Shown here one piece after another: positions 27,970 to 37,528 of a stretch of DNA of 64,000 nt. Position 1 is the first letter of the stretch; each line of letters opens with the position of its first letter. Under the pieces are notes generated by a model. The model did no database searches. It had not been told where the DNA came from and saw nothing but the letters and a program-made list of their open reading frames with translations. The DNA comes from Pirellulaceae bacterium. Lineage in GTDB: Bacteria; Planctomycetota; Planctomycetia; Pirellulales; Pirellulaceae. The stretch spans positions 124,001-188,000 of the forward strand of contig JAQWSU010000033.1 in NCBI GenBank assembly GCA_029243025.1, in the 5' to 3' direction. Made by a program: the position numbers and the translations under genes.

Positions 27970-28839
27970 CTAAAGATCGGTGATTGGGCGATAGGTTTCG
28001 GGTCGTCGATCTCGGAAGAACTGCCAGGTATTTCTCACATCACGAATCGAATCGAGGTCCAGGTCAGCGACAACAATGTCGTCAGTCACTCGTCCGGCCT
28101 CCGCCATGATTTGTCCTCGCGGATCGCAGAAGTAGCTTTGTCCATAGAACTCGCCAATGCGCCAGGGGTCCTCGGTACCAGGTCGATTGATAGCACCCAC
28201 AAAATATTGATTCGCAACGGCGTGAGCTGGCTGTTCCAATTTCCAGAGATACTCACTAAGACCGGCTACGGTTGCCGATGGGTTAAAGACGATTTCGGCT
28301 CCGTTGAGTCCGAGGCAGCGGGCGCCTTCGGGAAAGTGGCGATCGTAACAGATGTAGACAGCCACCTTGCCAACACGTGTATCAAATACCGGATAGCCAA
28401 GGTTGCCGGGACGAAAGTAGAATTTTTCCCAGAAGCCTGGCTCACAATGGGGGATGTGAATTTTGCGAAATTTCCCCAGGTAAGATCCGTCGGCATCGAT
28501 CACTGCCGCCGTGTTGTAATAGACACCCGTCAATTCTTCTTCGTAAACCGGCACCACCATTACCATCTCATGCTTTTTAGCCAACTCCTGCATCAGCCGA
28601 ATCGTTGGACCATCCGGAACCCTTTCGGTCAAGTTGTACCATTTCGCATCCTGCTCGGCACAGAAATAGGGGCCGTAAAAAAGCTCTTGCAAGCAAACCA
28701 CTTGGGCTCCCTGCTCTTTCGCTTGGCCAATCATCGCGACGTGCTTGTCGATCATCGCTTGTTTGATCTTTTCCACCGGCGACGTACTGGGTTCACAGAG
28801 AGTCGCTTGGATCAAAGCTCCACGAACAATTCGAGTCAT
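27970..28839 (-). CDS. Beta-ureidopropionase (nitrilase superfamily)
   Basis: This 289-residue carbon-nitrogen hydrolase, by family and context, hydrolyses N-carbamoyl-beta-alanine to beta-alanine, CO2 and ammonia, step three of reductive pyrimidine catabolism. The catalytic Glu-Lys-Cys triad is visible: VVCLQELFYGPYF (Glu), YLGKFRKIHIPH (Lys) and VYICYDRHFPEGAR (Cys). The GPYFCAEQD region matches the beta-ureidopropionase/N-carbamoylputrescine amidase branch, so putrescine-pathway activity is the main alternative. Met at 28839 has AGGAG 7 bases upstream, so I prefer it to the Met at 28860. It is the first gene of a minus-strand operon and diverges from the semialdehyde dehydrogenase gene. 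Confidence 0.9.
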   Translation of the reverse strand: MTRIVRGALIQATLCEPSTSPVEKIKQAMIDKHVAMIGQAKEQGAQVVCLQELFYGPYFCAEQDAKWYNLTERVPDGPTIRLMQELAKKHEMVMVVPVYEEELTGVYYNTAAVIDADGSYLGKFRKIHIPHCEPGFWEKFYFRPGNLGYPVFDTRVGKVAVYICYDRHFPEGARCLGLNGAEIVFNPSATVAGLSEYLWKLEQPAHAVANQYFVGAINRPGTEDPWRIGEFYGQSYFCDPRGQIMAEAGRVTDDIVVADLDLDSIRDVRNTWQFFRDRRPETYRPITDL

Positions 28840-29051
28840 ACCCTTGCTCCTGCTGGACATTTAACACGAGAGGATGTTACCATGCCGCCGTCGGCAAGAA
28901 CACATCGATCTTGGGTACCGATCACCATCAATTCACTTGCGTTTCGTTTGTCGCGTTGCAGGGTAACGCAGCTAACCATCTCGGTCGATGCTTGTTACGC
29001 GGCAGTCGCGTCATCGATCTGTTCTGCATCCACCTGAACGGGGAAGAATCT
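28840..29051. promoter_or_regulatory. Divergent promoter region of the pyrimidine cluster
   Basis: These 212 bases separate the beta-ureidopropionase operon (minus) from the semialdehyde dehydrogenase gene (plus). Promoters for both directions are expected here by layout. No unambiguous -35/-10 pair, operator palindrome or riboswitch could be assigned by eye, and no regulator gene is adjacent. Confidence 0.4.
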
Positions 29052-30575
29052 ATGTCGAAAACGAATCACTCGCTCGCCCCGGTTCCGACGCTCTATGGAG
29101 GCGAATGGCAGGTTGCCACCGGTGATCGATCCTGCTCGGTCCACAACCCGTCGACCGGAAAAGTGATTGCCAAAACCGTTTATTGCGATGTGGATCAGAC
29201 GAATCAAATTGTCGAATCAGCTGCGGAAGCTTTTCCCAGCTGGAATCAGACGCCAGTCATTGAGCGTGCTCGCTTTATGCATCGCTTCCGCGAACTCATC
29301 GCTCAACATTTCGATGAGTTATCGATGCTCCTGACGCGTGAGCACGGTAAGACAATCGGCGAAGCTCGTGCCGAAATGCAACGCGGCTTGGAAATGGTCG
29401 AATTTGCCTGTGGGATCCCAAGCTTGATCATGGGACAAACCTTGCCGGAAATCGCACAAGGCGTAGATGGGGAGACAGCACGCCACCCGCTGGGCGTCTG
29501 CGTTGGCATCACACCCTTCAACTTTCCCTCGATGGTCCCGTTGTGGATGTTTCCGATTGCTCTCACCTGCGGCAACACTTTCATCCTCAAACCGTCTGAA
29601 AAAGTTCCGTTGTCCGCCATTCGCTTAGGAGAATTACTGCAGCAGGCCGGTCTTCCCGCTGGCGTCTTTAACATCGCTCATGGGGACAAGTCCTGTGTCG
29701 AGACGCTCATCACTAATCCGCTCGTCGACGCCATCTCTTTTGTGGGATCCACCCAGGTGGCCCGATCCATCTACGTCACGGCAACACAACATGGTAAACG
29801 CGTCCAAGCGGCCGGGGGCGCAAAAAATCACTTAGTCATCATGCCAGACGCTGATCTTGATCTCGCTGTGAAAGCGTTAGCCGCATCGGCCTATGGTTGC
29901 GGTGGTCAACGCTGCATGGCTGGTAGTATCGCCATCACGGTCGGCGATATTGGTGACCGGCTCGTCAACCAACTATGCGAATATTCCCGTGAGCTGCGTG
30001 TCGGGCAAACAGCCCCGGATCATTCAGTTGACATGGGGCCACTCATTGACTCAGCAGCTATTGAACGAGTTGAACAGTATTTACAGATTGCAGACGACGA
30101 GGGCGCTTGTATTACGCTAGACGGTCGCAAGCAAAAACAGCCGACGGGATTCCTGATCGGTCCCTCGATCGTCGATCAGGTAACGCCGACAATGCGATTA
30201 GCAAGGGACGAGATTTTCGGCCCTGTCTTGTCGGTGGTCCGTGCAAACGATCTTGATTCGGCTATCGCCATCGGTGACGATTGTCCATACGGCAACGGCG
30301 CCACTATTTTCACTCGCGACGGTTACCTGGCCCGTGAGTTCAAAAAACGATTCAACGCGGGCATGATCGGAATTAACGTGGGCGTACCCGCGCCCATGGC
30401 TTGGCTACCCTTTACGGGGTGGAATCAATCTTTTTTTGGGGACCTTCATATCCAGGGCACCGAAGGGGTCCATTTTTACACCAAGCAAAAAATGACGCTG
30501 ACACGATGGTTTGCATCCCCAGAAGATTCCTTTCAAGATCCGGTTTGGAAGACCGATGCCGACGCAAGCAGCTGA
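29052..30575 (+). CDS. mmsA: CoA-acylating (methyl)malonate-semialdehyde dehydrogenase
   Basis: This 507-residue aldehyde dehydrogenase oxidises malonate or methylmalonate semialdehyde with decarboxylation to acetyl- or propionyl-CoA. The sequence shows VPTLYGGEWQ and SCSVHNPSTGKVI at the start, GITPFNFPSMVP (the MmsA signature at the NAD site), ILKPSEKVP, FVGSTQVARSIY and YGCGGQRCMAGS with the catalytic Cys; the usual general-base Glu is absent from the AGGAKNH segment, as in MmsA. Met at 29052 begins the conserved region; 47 further codons upstream are open but not family-like. In this cluster it is the last step after the aminotransferase. Confidence 0.92.
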   Translation: MSKTNHSLAPVPTLYGGEWQVATGDRSCSVHNPSTGKVIAKTVYCDVDQTNQIVESAAEAFPSWNQTPVIERARFMHRFRELIAQHFDELSMLLTREHGKTIGEARAEMQRGLEMVEFACGIPSLIMGQTLPEIAQGVDGETARHPLGVCVGITPFNFPSMVPLWMFPIALTCGNTFILKPSEKVPLSAIRLGELLQQAGLPAGVFNIAHGDKSCVETLITNPLVDAISFVGSTQVARSIYVTATQHGKRVQAAGGAKNHLVIMPDADLDLAVKALAASAYGCGGQRCMAGSIAITVGDIGDRLVNQLCEYSRELRVGQTAPDHSVDMGPLIDSAAIERVEQYLQIADDEGACITLDGRKQKQPTGFLIGPSIVDQVTPTMRLARDEIFGPVLSVVRANDLDSAIAIGDDCPYGNGATIFTRDGYLAREFKKRFNAGMIGINVGVPAPMAWLPFTGWNQSFFGDLHIQGTEGVHFYTKQKMTLTRWFASPEDSFQDPVWKTDADASS

Positions 30576-30665
30576 CAAATCAACAAACAAAACAGCACTT
30601 ATTCGCTTTCACACCCTCCCGATGAACTCTGACGCTTATGAAACAATTTCCTCGCAACCTGAGAG

Positions 30666-31262
30666 GTGAGCGTGCCTGAGACGATCGTCGCGTTATCCCT
30701 GGGGATCGGACTGGCCGCCGCCTGTGGTTTCCGTGTCTTTGTGCCGATGTTTGTCATCGGCCTGGCGGCAAAAACGAACCTGATTCCGATCAGTGACGGT
30801 TTTCATTGGATCGAAAGCACCCCGGCGATTGTTGCCTTCGGTATTGCCACCACCCTGGAAATTGGAGCCTATTACTTTCCCTGGCTCGATAACCTACTCG
30901 ACCTTTTCGCGATGCCCGCGGCAGTTGCTGCAGGCATCTTGGTGCTAGCCGCCTGCATGGTCGACATGCCACCTCTGTGGAAGTGGTGCCTCGCAATTAT
31001 CGCAGGTGGAGGCACGGCCGGCACCGTTAAAACCGGCCTGTCGGGAATCCGCTTGGGATCGACGACGACCAGCGGCGGACTCATGAATCCCGTGTTTGCG
31101 ACCATTGAATGGATGCTTTCGGTAAGCCTTGCCTTGCTCGCAGTTTTCCTCCCTCTGCTGGCCGCCTTAGTCACCATCGCACTGCTGGCTGTTCTCATCC
31201 GCGTCGCAATCCGAATTTACACTCGGCTTCCTCGTGACAAAGCTGGACGCAATTCTCGTTAA
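30666..31262 (+). CDS. DUF4126 membrane protein
   Basis: A protein of about 198 residues with four to six hydrophobic segments. It begins at GTG (30666 or, two codons later, 30672), preceded by an A/G-rich stretch, and reads ALSLGIGLAAACGFRVFVPMFVIGLA, the N-terminal signature of the DUF4126 family. Glycine-rich loops follow (GTAGTVKTGLSG, TTTSGGLMNP). No enzymatic function is known for the family. It lies 90 bases after the semialdehyde dehydrogenase gene on the same strand; a link with pyrimidine breakdown is not evident. Confidence 0.75.
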   Translation: MSVPETIVALSLGIGLAAACGFRVFVPMFVIGLAAKTNLIPISDGFHWIESTPAIVAFGIATTLEIGAYYFPWLDNLLDLFAMPAAVAAGILVLAACMVDMPPLWKWCLAIIAGGGTAGTVKTGLSGIRLGSTTTSGGLMNPVFATIEWMLSVSLALLAVFLPLLAALVTIALLAVLIRVAIRIYTRLPRDKAGRNSR

Positions 31263-31410
31263 TCCACTTTACTTCCAACGTCCGCTCAACTCGCTTTTCA
31301 AGCAGTCGACAAAGTGAACTTCTCCCAGCTCCTCCTAATCGCTAGACTCGGACTCGGACTATTCAGATTGAATTGGCAGTCATCGTGGCACCCAGTCAAG
31401 GAAAGCAGTA

Positions 31411-32301
31411 ATGCGGAATTCAAAGCGCCAATCACGGACAAGATGTTCTCTGGTTGTTTTACTGGCCCTTATCGGCTCACCAACAATGGGGTCAGACCAG
31501 CCAGTCGCCGACCAACCCGTCGCAAACCGGGCAGCTACGCATCCACTTCATGACCTGCGTGAATATGCGATCTCCAAGCATGAATTGGTCAAAAAAACCG
31601 TGCGCGATTACAGTTGTCAAATCGTCAAACGCGAACGCATTGACGGCAAACTGCAGCCCCACCAGTTTATGTTGGCCAAGGTCCGTTCAGCCGGCATCAA
31701 ACGGCCGTTTGCGGTCCACCTGACTTATCAGGGGCCGAAACGCGTCAGGGGCCGCACTGTCGAATTTGTCTCCGGCGAAAACAATGAAGGAATGTTGGTT
31801 CGCCTGCGCCCCCGTGGTGTTACCCTGCGCGTCGACCTTGACAATCCGGTTGCGATGAAGGAGAGCAGTATTCCAATCACCGCGTTGAGCTTTGAAGCAA
31901 TGCTTGGTGCCGTGATCGAAGCACTGGATCGTGACATCGCCGCGGATCCTACGGGTGCTAACACGCAGATCAAACGGATCAAGGATGTCAAAATCAACGG
32001 TCGTCCATCCACAGCGATTCGTATTATTCACCCCAAGCAAGCAGATGAGCTGGAATTTCACATTGCGGGAATGTTCATCGACAATGAATTTCAAATTCCA
32101 ACACGATTTGAGATTTTCAGTTGGCCAACAGAAAAAGGCGGCAAACCCGTGTTAGCTGCGGAATTCACCTATGTCGATCTGAAAGTCAACGAGGGCCTTC
32201 CGAACTCAATATTTCACGTCCTCTCCCTCCCGAAGAAATCGTCTGAATCGTCTGAATCGGCGAAAACGGCCCGATCTCAGGACGATCGCGAGGTCCAATA
32301 A
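31411..32301 (+). CDS. DUF1571 family exported protein
   Basis: A 296-residue protein with an N-terminal signal segment (CSLVVLLALIGSPTMG) and a domain beginning HDLREYAISKHELVKKTVRDYSCQ that matches the DUF1571 family, in which Y-(S/T)-C followed by K-R-E-R is typical. The rest is predicted beta-rich (LTYQGPKRVRGRTVEF, MFIDNEFQIPTRFEIFSWP), resembling lipoprotein-carrier-like folds of LolA/outer-membrane sorting proteins; that resemblance is inference. AAGGAA lies 8 bases before the ATG. The C-terminal 25 residues are low-complexity (repeated SSES). The function is unknown. Confidence 0.75.
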   Translation: MRNSKRQSRTRCSLVVLLALIGSPTMGSDQPVADQPVANRAATHPLHDLREYAISKHELVKKTVRDYSCQIVKRERIDGKLQPHQFMLAKVRSAGIKRPFAVHLTYQGPKRVRGRTVEFVSGENNEGMLVRLRPRGVTLRVDLDNPVAMKESSIPITALSFEAMLGAVIEALDRDIAADPTGANTQIKRIKDVKINGRPSTAIRIIHPKQADELEFHIAGMFIDNEFQIPTRFEIFSWPTEKGGKPVLAAEFTYVDLKVNEGLPNSIFHVLSLPKKSSESSESAKTARSQDDREVQ

Positions 32302-32542
32302 ACGATCCAAGGAAGTTCGGCCTTGAGTCGGCTCAGCGTTCTAATTCCCGTCTAGGACGCTTGACAGATCGCTCTGTGGCATGCGGAATCCCTTCAACGA
32401 TTCCCTTCAGCGGGGCCGTACACCCGATCATTTTTGTCGCCCTGCGAGTCTGTTCCGGATATGATATCATCCGAAGCTCGCCTCACGGCCATCCTCCCTC
32501 ATACCGTACCCAACCTATCCCGTTATCACGAAATTCAATGCC

Positions 32543-35500
32543 ATGAACCGATCCTATCTTCTCACTCGATCCGTCCTGGTCGCCTTGATCTGCATCTTGC
32601 CCACCGCAGCTTCGCTCGGCGACGACCCCGCACTGCAGCTTCGTAAGGGTGACCATATCAGCATCATCGGCAACACGTTGGCTGATCGCATGCAACACGA
32701 CGCTTGGTTGGAAACTTATTTGCAAGCGATGCATCCCAACCACGAGTTGAGTGTAAGAAACCTTGGATTTGCTGGTGATGAAGTAAAGACTCGCCCAAGA
32801 TCTAAGAGCTTCGGGTCGCCCAATGAATGGCTTTCGAAAACTGAGACGAACGTAGTGTTCTGCTTTTTTGGTTACAACGAGGCATTGCGTGGTGAAGCCG
32901 GATTGGCAGGTTTCCGTAAGGACCTTGGCGAAGTCATTGATGGGATGCTCGCTCAAAAATATGATGGGCAAACGACACCCACGTTAGTGTTCTTCTCACC
33001 CATTGCTCATGAAGACCTCAAGAATCCCAACCTACCCGACGGCCAAGAAAACAACGCGAACCTGTCAAAATACACCACCGCCATGAAGGAGGTGTGTCAA
33101 CAAAAAGGCGTCCTCTTCGTTGACCTCTTCCACCCGACCCAAGAGCGATACAAATCTTCCCCCCAACCGCTAACGATGAACGGCATTCACCTATTGGAGT
33201 CAGGAAATCGAGAACTTGCCGACATTATCACTCAGGCGCTCTTTGATCAACAGCTATCGAAAGGAGTCTCCGAGGCGGAACTAGAAAAGCTTCGCGCGGC
33301 GATACTCGATAAAAACCTTCACTGGTTCAGTCGTTATCGAGTTGTCGACGGCTATAACGTGTACGGTGGTCGTTCGAGCCTGAATTGGAATGGTCAATCA
33401 AATTACGACGTAATGCAACGAGAAATGGCGATCTTTGATGTGATGACGAACAATCGTGACCAGCGTATCTGGGCGATTGCGGCGGGTGGCGACCTGGAAG
33501 TTGCCGATCACAACGTCCCGCCCCTGCTGGAAGTCGAAACAAACCGGCCCGGACCTCTCGAAGGAAAAAAATTCGCCTACCTCGGCGGTGAAGAAGCCAT
33601 CGACAAAATGAAGCTTGCCGAAGGGATGCAAGTCAACCTATTTGCTTCCGAAGAAATGTTTCCCGAGATGGTCAATCCCGTGCAGATGGCGGTGGACACC
33701 GATGGTCGTTTGTTCGCCTCCGTATGGCCCTCTTATCCTCACTGGAATCCAACCCAACCCCGCACCGACCGAATCGTATGCCTTCCCGATGAAAACGGTG
33801 ATGGCGTCGCTGACAAGTGCGTGGTGTTTGCCGACGAATTGAACAGTATCACGGGATTCGAGTTTTGGGGCGGTGGCATGCTCGTATCGGCTCCGCCGGA
33901 AATCTGGTTCCTGAAGGACACCGACGGTGATGACAAGGCCGATTACAAACTACGCATGCTGCAGGGCGTATCCAGTGCTGACACGCACCATACGGCAAAC
34001 GCGATGGTAATCGGGTCGGATGGAGCCCTTTATTGGTCTCGGGGCGTCTTTCATGTGACGAACATGGAAACACCTACGAAAACATTTCGCTCCTCACAGT
34101 CGGGTGTTTATCGTTTTGATCCGCGTACTTTCGAGATCTCCTTCCATTTTCCGATCGGCCCGAATCCGCACGGTGACGTGTTTGACCAATGGGGATATCA
34201 ATTCGTCAACGATGGCACAGGGGGTACCGGCAGCTACGTAAACATTGGAAAAGGGGTCGGCAACAAACAATGGTTCAAGAAACGCGTACGCCCCGTATCC
34301 GCTACGGGTATCCTCTCAAGCAGCCATTTCCCTGCAGCGAACAACGGGAATTTCTTGATCTGTAACACGATCGGTTTCCTGGGAGTGTTGCAACATGAGG
34401 TCAAATACAATGGGGCCGACGTCACGGCAGAAGAAATCGAACCGATTCTTGTTTCCAGCGACCCGAATTTCCGTCCAACGGATGTGGAAATCGGTGGTGA
34501 TGGGGCTCTCTACGTCTCGGACTGGAGCAACGCGCTGATCGGCCATATGCAACACAACATCCGCGACCCCAACCGAGATCACGCCCACGGGCGCATCTAT
34601 CGAATCACCCATAAAGATCGCCCGCTGTTGAAACTGGTGAAATTGAAAGGCCAACCGATCGAGACCGTATTGGCAGCTTTTTTCGCCAAAGAAAACGGGA
34701 CGCGCTATCGGGCAAGATTAGAACTTAGCGGTCGCGATACCAAGGAAGTCACCAACGCCGTATCAGCATGGGCCAGCAAACTCGACCCAAGCAGTCCGGA
34801 TCAAGCCCAGGCCCTGCTCGAAGGCTTGTGGGTTTTCCAGGAGCACCGCGTTCCCAACCTACCGTTGCTCGAAAAAATCTACCGCGGTGCTGAAGATGTC
34901 CGCATTCGCGCCGCAGCAATTCGCACCTTGGGTCAATGGGGGCCTCGAGTTGAAAATTGGGAAGAACTGCTAAACGATGCGGCCCGAGACGAGTCGGCCT
35001 TAGTGCGGGCTGAAGCCGTCAAAGCTGCCGTGTCCTTCCAGGGACTACCTGCTGCGGAAATCATTTTTTCAGTCGCAGGGCAACCCCTCGAGCCCGGTCT
35101 CGATACCGTTTTGAACTACGCTCGACAACAAATCCAAGTCGACAAACTGGCACAAGATGCCGTCAAACGGGGCGTGCCGATTTCCGATGCCGCACAATCC
35201 TATCTGTTGCGAAACGCATCAATCGATGATCTGCTTAAGCTCGAACGAAATCCGGCGGTCTATCGCGCCATTGTGGAACGGCAAGAAGTGAGTCCCAAGC
35301 ATCTTCACGAGGCGTTAGAGGGCCTTGCCGAGGCTCAAGACAAAGCCAAAATTGAAATCATGCTACAGCTAATCGAGAAGTTCGACGCTGATCAGCAAGC
35401 AAGCAGTTTAAAGGAATTGAGCGCGATGCTACCCACATTGCCTCAACAAGAGCTTGCCAAGGTTAAGAAACGTACAATAGCGCTCGCGGCGGATGGCAAA

Positions 35501-37528
35501 TCTCCCGAAACTCGACAAGCCGCTTATGCGGCTTGGATCATCGCGGATGGCAAAGCCAAGGCGGCGTTTGGTCAGGCACAACGAGATAAATCTGACCTGC
35601 GGGATGCGCTTGCTGCAGTGGCCAAAATCCCCAATGATGAAATCCGCGCGAGCCTCTACGATACCGTTCGCCCCTTAATTTCAACGTTACCTTCGAATCT
35701 GGCACGTGAGGAGAGTTCTGGCCAATTGGATGAACCTGGAATTCAGGTCGACTACTTCGAACCGAATCCCTCCAATGTGGCCATCGAAACTTTGGCAAAG
35801 TTGACGCCCGCCGCCAGCGGTGTCGCTGCCGAAATCGCTATCGATGTTCCTCAGCTCAAACGTCGTGACGCATTTGCTCTCCGCTTTACTGGAAACCTGC
35901 GGATCGACAAAACAGGTGACTACCGATTCTTCCTCGCATCCGACGATGGTTCACGGCTCTACATCGGGAACGAGCTGTTGATCAACAACGATGGCAACCA
36001 TGGCATGCTGGAAAAATCTGCCAAAATTCGCCTGGAAACGGGAGTCCATCCGTTTGTTGTCACCTATTACGACAACGGTGGAGCGGATGGTTTGAAACTT
36101 ACCTGGCAAGGTCCAAATTTCGGTCGACAAGCGATCTCCGACAAACAATTGTCCATTGGCGGCGGCGAAACGCTTCATGATGTGGCGATCGGTACCCTCA
36201 CTAATATCCCCGGGCGGGATGCGGAAAAGTTCGACGCTCTTGCTGCTCTGATCAATTCAGGTCAGCACCGCACGAGTGCTGTTCGCGCCATGCTGACGGT
36301 ACCGTCAGATGCCTGGAATGATCGCCAAATTGGAGCCACCGCCCAAAGCTTGGCAGAATATGTCAGCGAAATACCCGCCAAATATCGAACCGGCAAAGCC
36401 GCCCTGGAAGCCATGCAACTGACCGACGCCTTGGCAGCCAAACTCCCCGAGGCCGAAGCTCGAGAACTTCAATCAAAACTTGCCGACTTGAAAGTTCAGG
36501 TCATCCGAATTGGCACCGTCCCTCATCGAATGATTTACGACAAGGAACGGTTGGCAATCCAGGCTGGCAAACCAGTCGAATTTGTTTTCAGTAACACGGA
36601 CAACATGCCTCACAACTTCGCAATCGTTTCACCAGGATCCTTGGAGGAAATCGGCCTCCAGGCCGAAGCCACAGCTCGTGACGCAGATGCGATGGCTCGC
36701 CATTACATTCCTAAATCGGATCAGGTCTTACTGGGCAGTCGATTGCTTCAGCCTGGCGATACCCAGGCACTTAGCTTTGTCGCCCCCACGAAGCCCGGAA
36801 TCTACCCTTACGTCTGTACTTACCCTGGACATTGGCGTCGCATGTACGGTGCTCTTTATGTGGTTGCTGACCTGAAACAATACCTCCAGGATCCCGCAAT
36901 CTACTTGGCAAACAATCCCTTACCCCTTCGGGACGAGTTGTTGAAATACAATGACCGTAACACTGAGTGGTCCTTTGCGGCACTCACCAACGCCGTTAAG
37001 ACAATCACCGGCCACGACCACAACGACCATCACGGTGAACACCATGCCGACAAACAGACGCCGTTCGCACGAAATTACGAAGTAGGCAAGAATGTCTTCA
37101 AAGTAGCCAACTGCGTCGCTTGCCACCGCATGAATGGTGAGGGTTATGAATTCGGACCCGATCTCACCAAACTGGCCGATGAAAAGCATAATACCGCGCA
37201 TATCTTGCGGTCGATCGTCGAACCCAGCAAGGAGATCGACAAAAAATACGAAAACTATTCGTTTGAACTCGATTCAGGGAAAGTCGTCACGGGGCTTATC
37301 GTTGCCGAGGATGATGATCACGTCGAAGTGATCGTCGATCCAATTGCAAAACCTGAACCGACTCGGATCGCTAAATCCAGCATCGAAGAACGGACTAAAC
37401 TTCCCACTTCCACGATGCCCTCTGGTCTCATCAATAAGCTTTCACGCGAAGAGATCCTTGATTTGATCGCCTACATCTACGCCCGGGGAGATGCCAAGAG
37501 CAAATTGTTCGAAGTGCATAAACATTAG
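32543..37528 (+). CDS. Giant PVC-type cytochrome/cupredoxin fusion protein (SGNH + propeller + HEAT + PA14 + cupredoxin + cytochrome c)
   Basis: A 1661-residue exported protein with modules in order. A signal peptide is followed by an SGNH/GDSL-hydrolase-like region (about 35-235: GDHISIIGNTLADR, NLGFAGDEV, GIHLLESGNREL). Next is a PVC-type membrane-bound dehydrogenase propeller (about 355-700: LASEEMFPEMVNP-like start, DTDGDDKADY, DVEIGGDGALYVSDW), then HEAT-like helices (about 700-980) and a PA14 domain (about 1065-1190: YRFFLASDDGSRLYIGNEL). An azurin/plastocyanin-like cupredoxin (about 1315-1440) has MPHNF, CTYPGHWRRM as His/Cys/His/Met copper ligands. A cytochrome c domain with CVACH near residue 1525 ends the protein. 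The N-terminal hydrolase Ser of SGNH enzymes is replaced (IIGNT), so activity there is uncertain. A His-rich linker (HDHNDHHGEHH) joins cupredoxin to cytochrome. The electron partner is unknown. Confidence 0.85.
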   Translation: MNRSYLLTRSVLVALICILPTAASLGDDPALQLRKGDHISIIGNTLADRMQHDAWLETYLQAMHPNHELSVRNLGFAGDEVKTRPRSKSFGSPNEWLSKTETNVVFCFFGYNEALRGEAGLAGFRKDLGEVIDGMLAQKYDGQTTPTLVFFSPIAHEDLKNPNLPDGQENNANLSKYTTAMKEVCQQKGVLFVDLFHPTQERYKSSPQPLTMNGIHLLESGNRELADIITQALFDQQLSKGVSEAELEKLRAAILDKNLHWFSRYRVVDGYNVYGGRSSLNWNGQSNYDVMQREMAIFDVMTNNRDQRIWAIAAGGDLEVADHNVPPLLEVETNRPGPLEGKKFAYLGGEEAIDKMKLAEGMQVNLFASEEMFPEMVNPVQMAVDTDGRLFASVWPSYPHWNPTQPRTDRIVCLPDENGDGVADKCVVFADELNSITGFEFWGGGMLVSAPPEIWFLKDTDGDDKADYKLRMLQGVSSADTHHTANAMVIGSDGALYWSRGVFHVTNMETPTKTFRSSQSGVYRFDPRTFEISFHFPIGPNPHGDVFDQWGYQFVNDGTGGTGSYVNIGKGVGNKQWFKKRVRPVSATGILSSSHFPAANNGNFLICNTIGFLGVLQHEVKYNGADVTAEEIEPILVSSDPNFRPTDVEIGGDGALYVSDWSNALIGHMQHNIRDPNRDHAHGRIYRITHKDRPLLKLVKLKGQPIETVLAAFFAKENGTRYRARLELSGRDTKEVTNAVSAWASKLDPSSPDQAQALLEGLWVFQEHRVPNLPLLEKIYRGAEDVRIRAAAIRTLGQWGPRVENWEELLNDAARDESALVRAEAVKAAVSFQGLPAAEIIFSVAGQPLEPGLDTVLNYARQQIQVDKLAQDAVKRGVPISDAAQSYLLRNASIDDLLKLERNPAVYRAIVERQEVSPKHLHEALEGLAEAQDKAKIEIMLQLIEKFDADQQASSLKELSAMLPTLPQQELAKVKKRTIALAADGKSPETRQAAYAAWIIADGKAKAAFGQAQRDKSDLRDALAAVAKIPNDEIRASLYDTVRPLISTLPSNLAREESSGQLDEPGIQVDYFEPNPSNVAIETLAKLTPAASGVAAEIAIDVPQLKRRDAFALRFTGNLRIDKTGDYRFFLASDDGSRLYIGNELLINNDGNHGMLEKSAKIRLETGVHPFVVTYYDNGGADGLKLTWQGPNFGRQAISDKQLSIGGGETLHDVAIGTLTNIPGRDAEKFDALAALINSGQHRTSAVRAMLTVPSDAWNDRQIGATAQSLAEYVSEIPAKYRTGKAALEAMQLTDALAAKLPEAEARELQSKLADLKVQVIRIGTVPHRMIYDKERLAIQAGKPVEFVFSNTDNMPHNFAIVSPGSLEEIGLQAEATARDADAMARHYIPKSDQVLLGSRLLQPGDTQALSFVAPTKPGIYPYVCTYPGHWRRMYGALYVVADLKQYLQDPAIYLANNPLPLRDELLKYNDRNTEWSFAALTNAVKTITGHDHNDHHGEHHADKQTPFARNYEVGKNVFKVANCVACHRMNGEGYEFGPDLTKLADEKHNTAHILRSIVEPSKEIDKKYENYSFELDSGKVVTGLIVAEDDDHVEVIVDPIAKPEPTRIAKSSIEERTKLPTSTMPSGLINKLSREEILDLIAYIYARGDAKSKLFEVHKH

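Noticed and set aside
27919-29037. A long (372-codon) open frame on the plus strand opposite beta-ureidopropionase
   Set aside because: It is antisense to a clear nitrilase-family gene with a full catalytic triad and has no recognisable domain.
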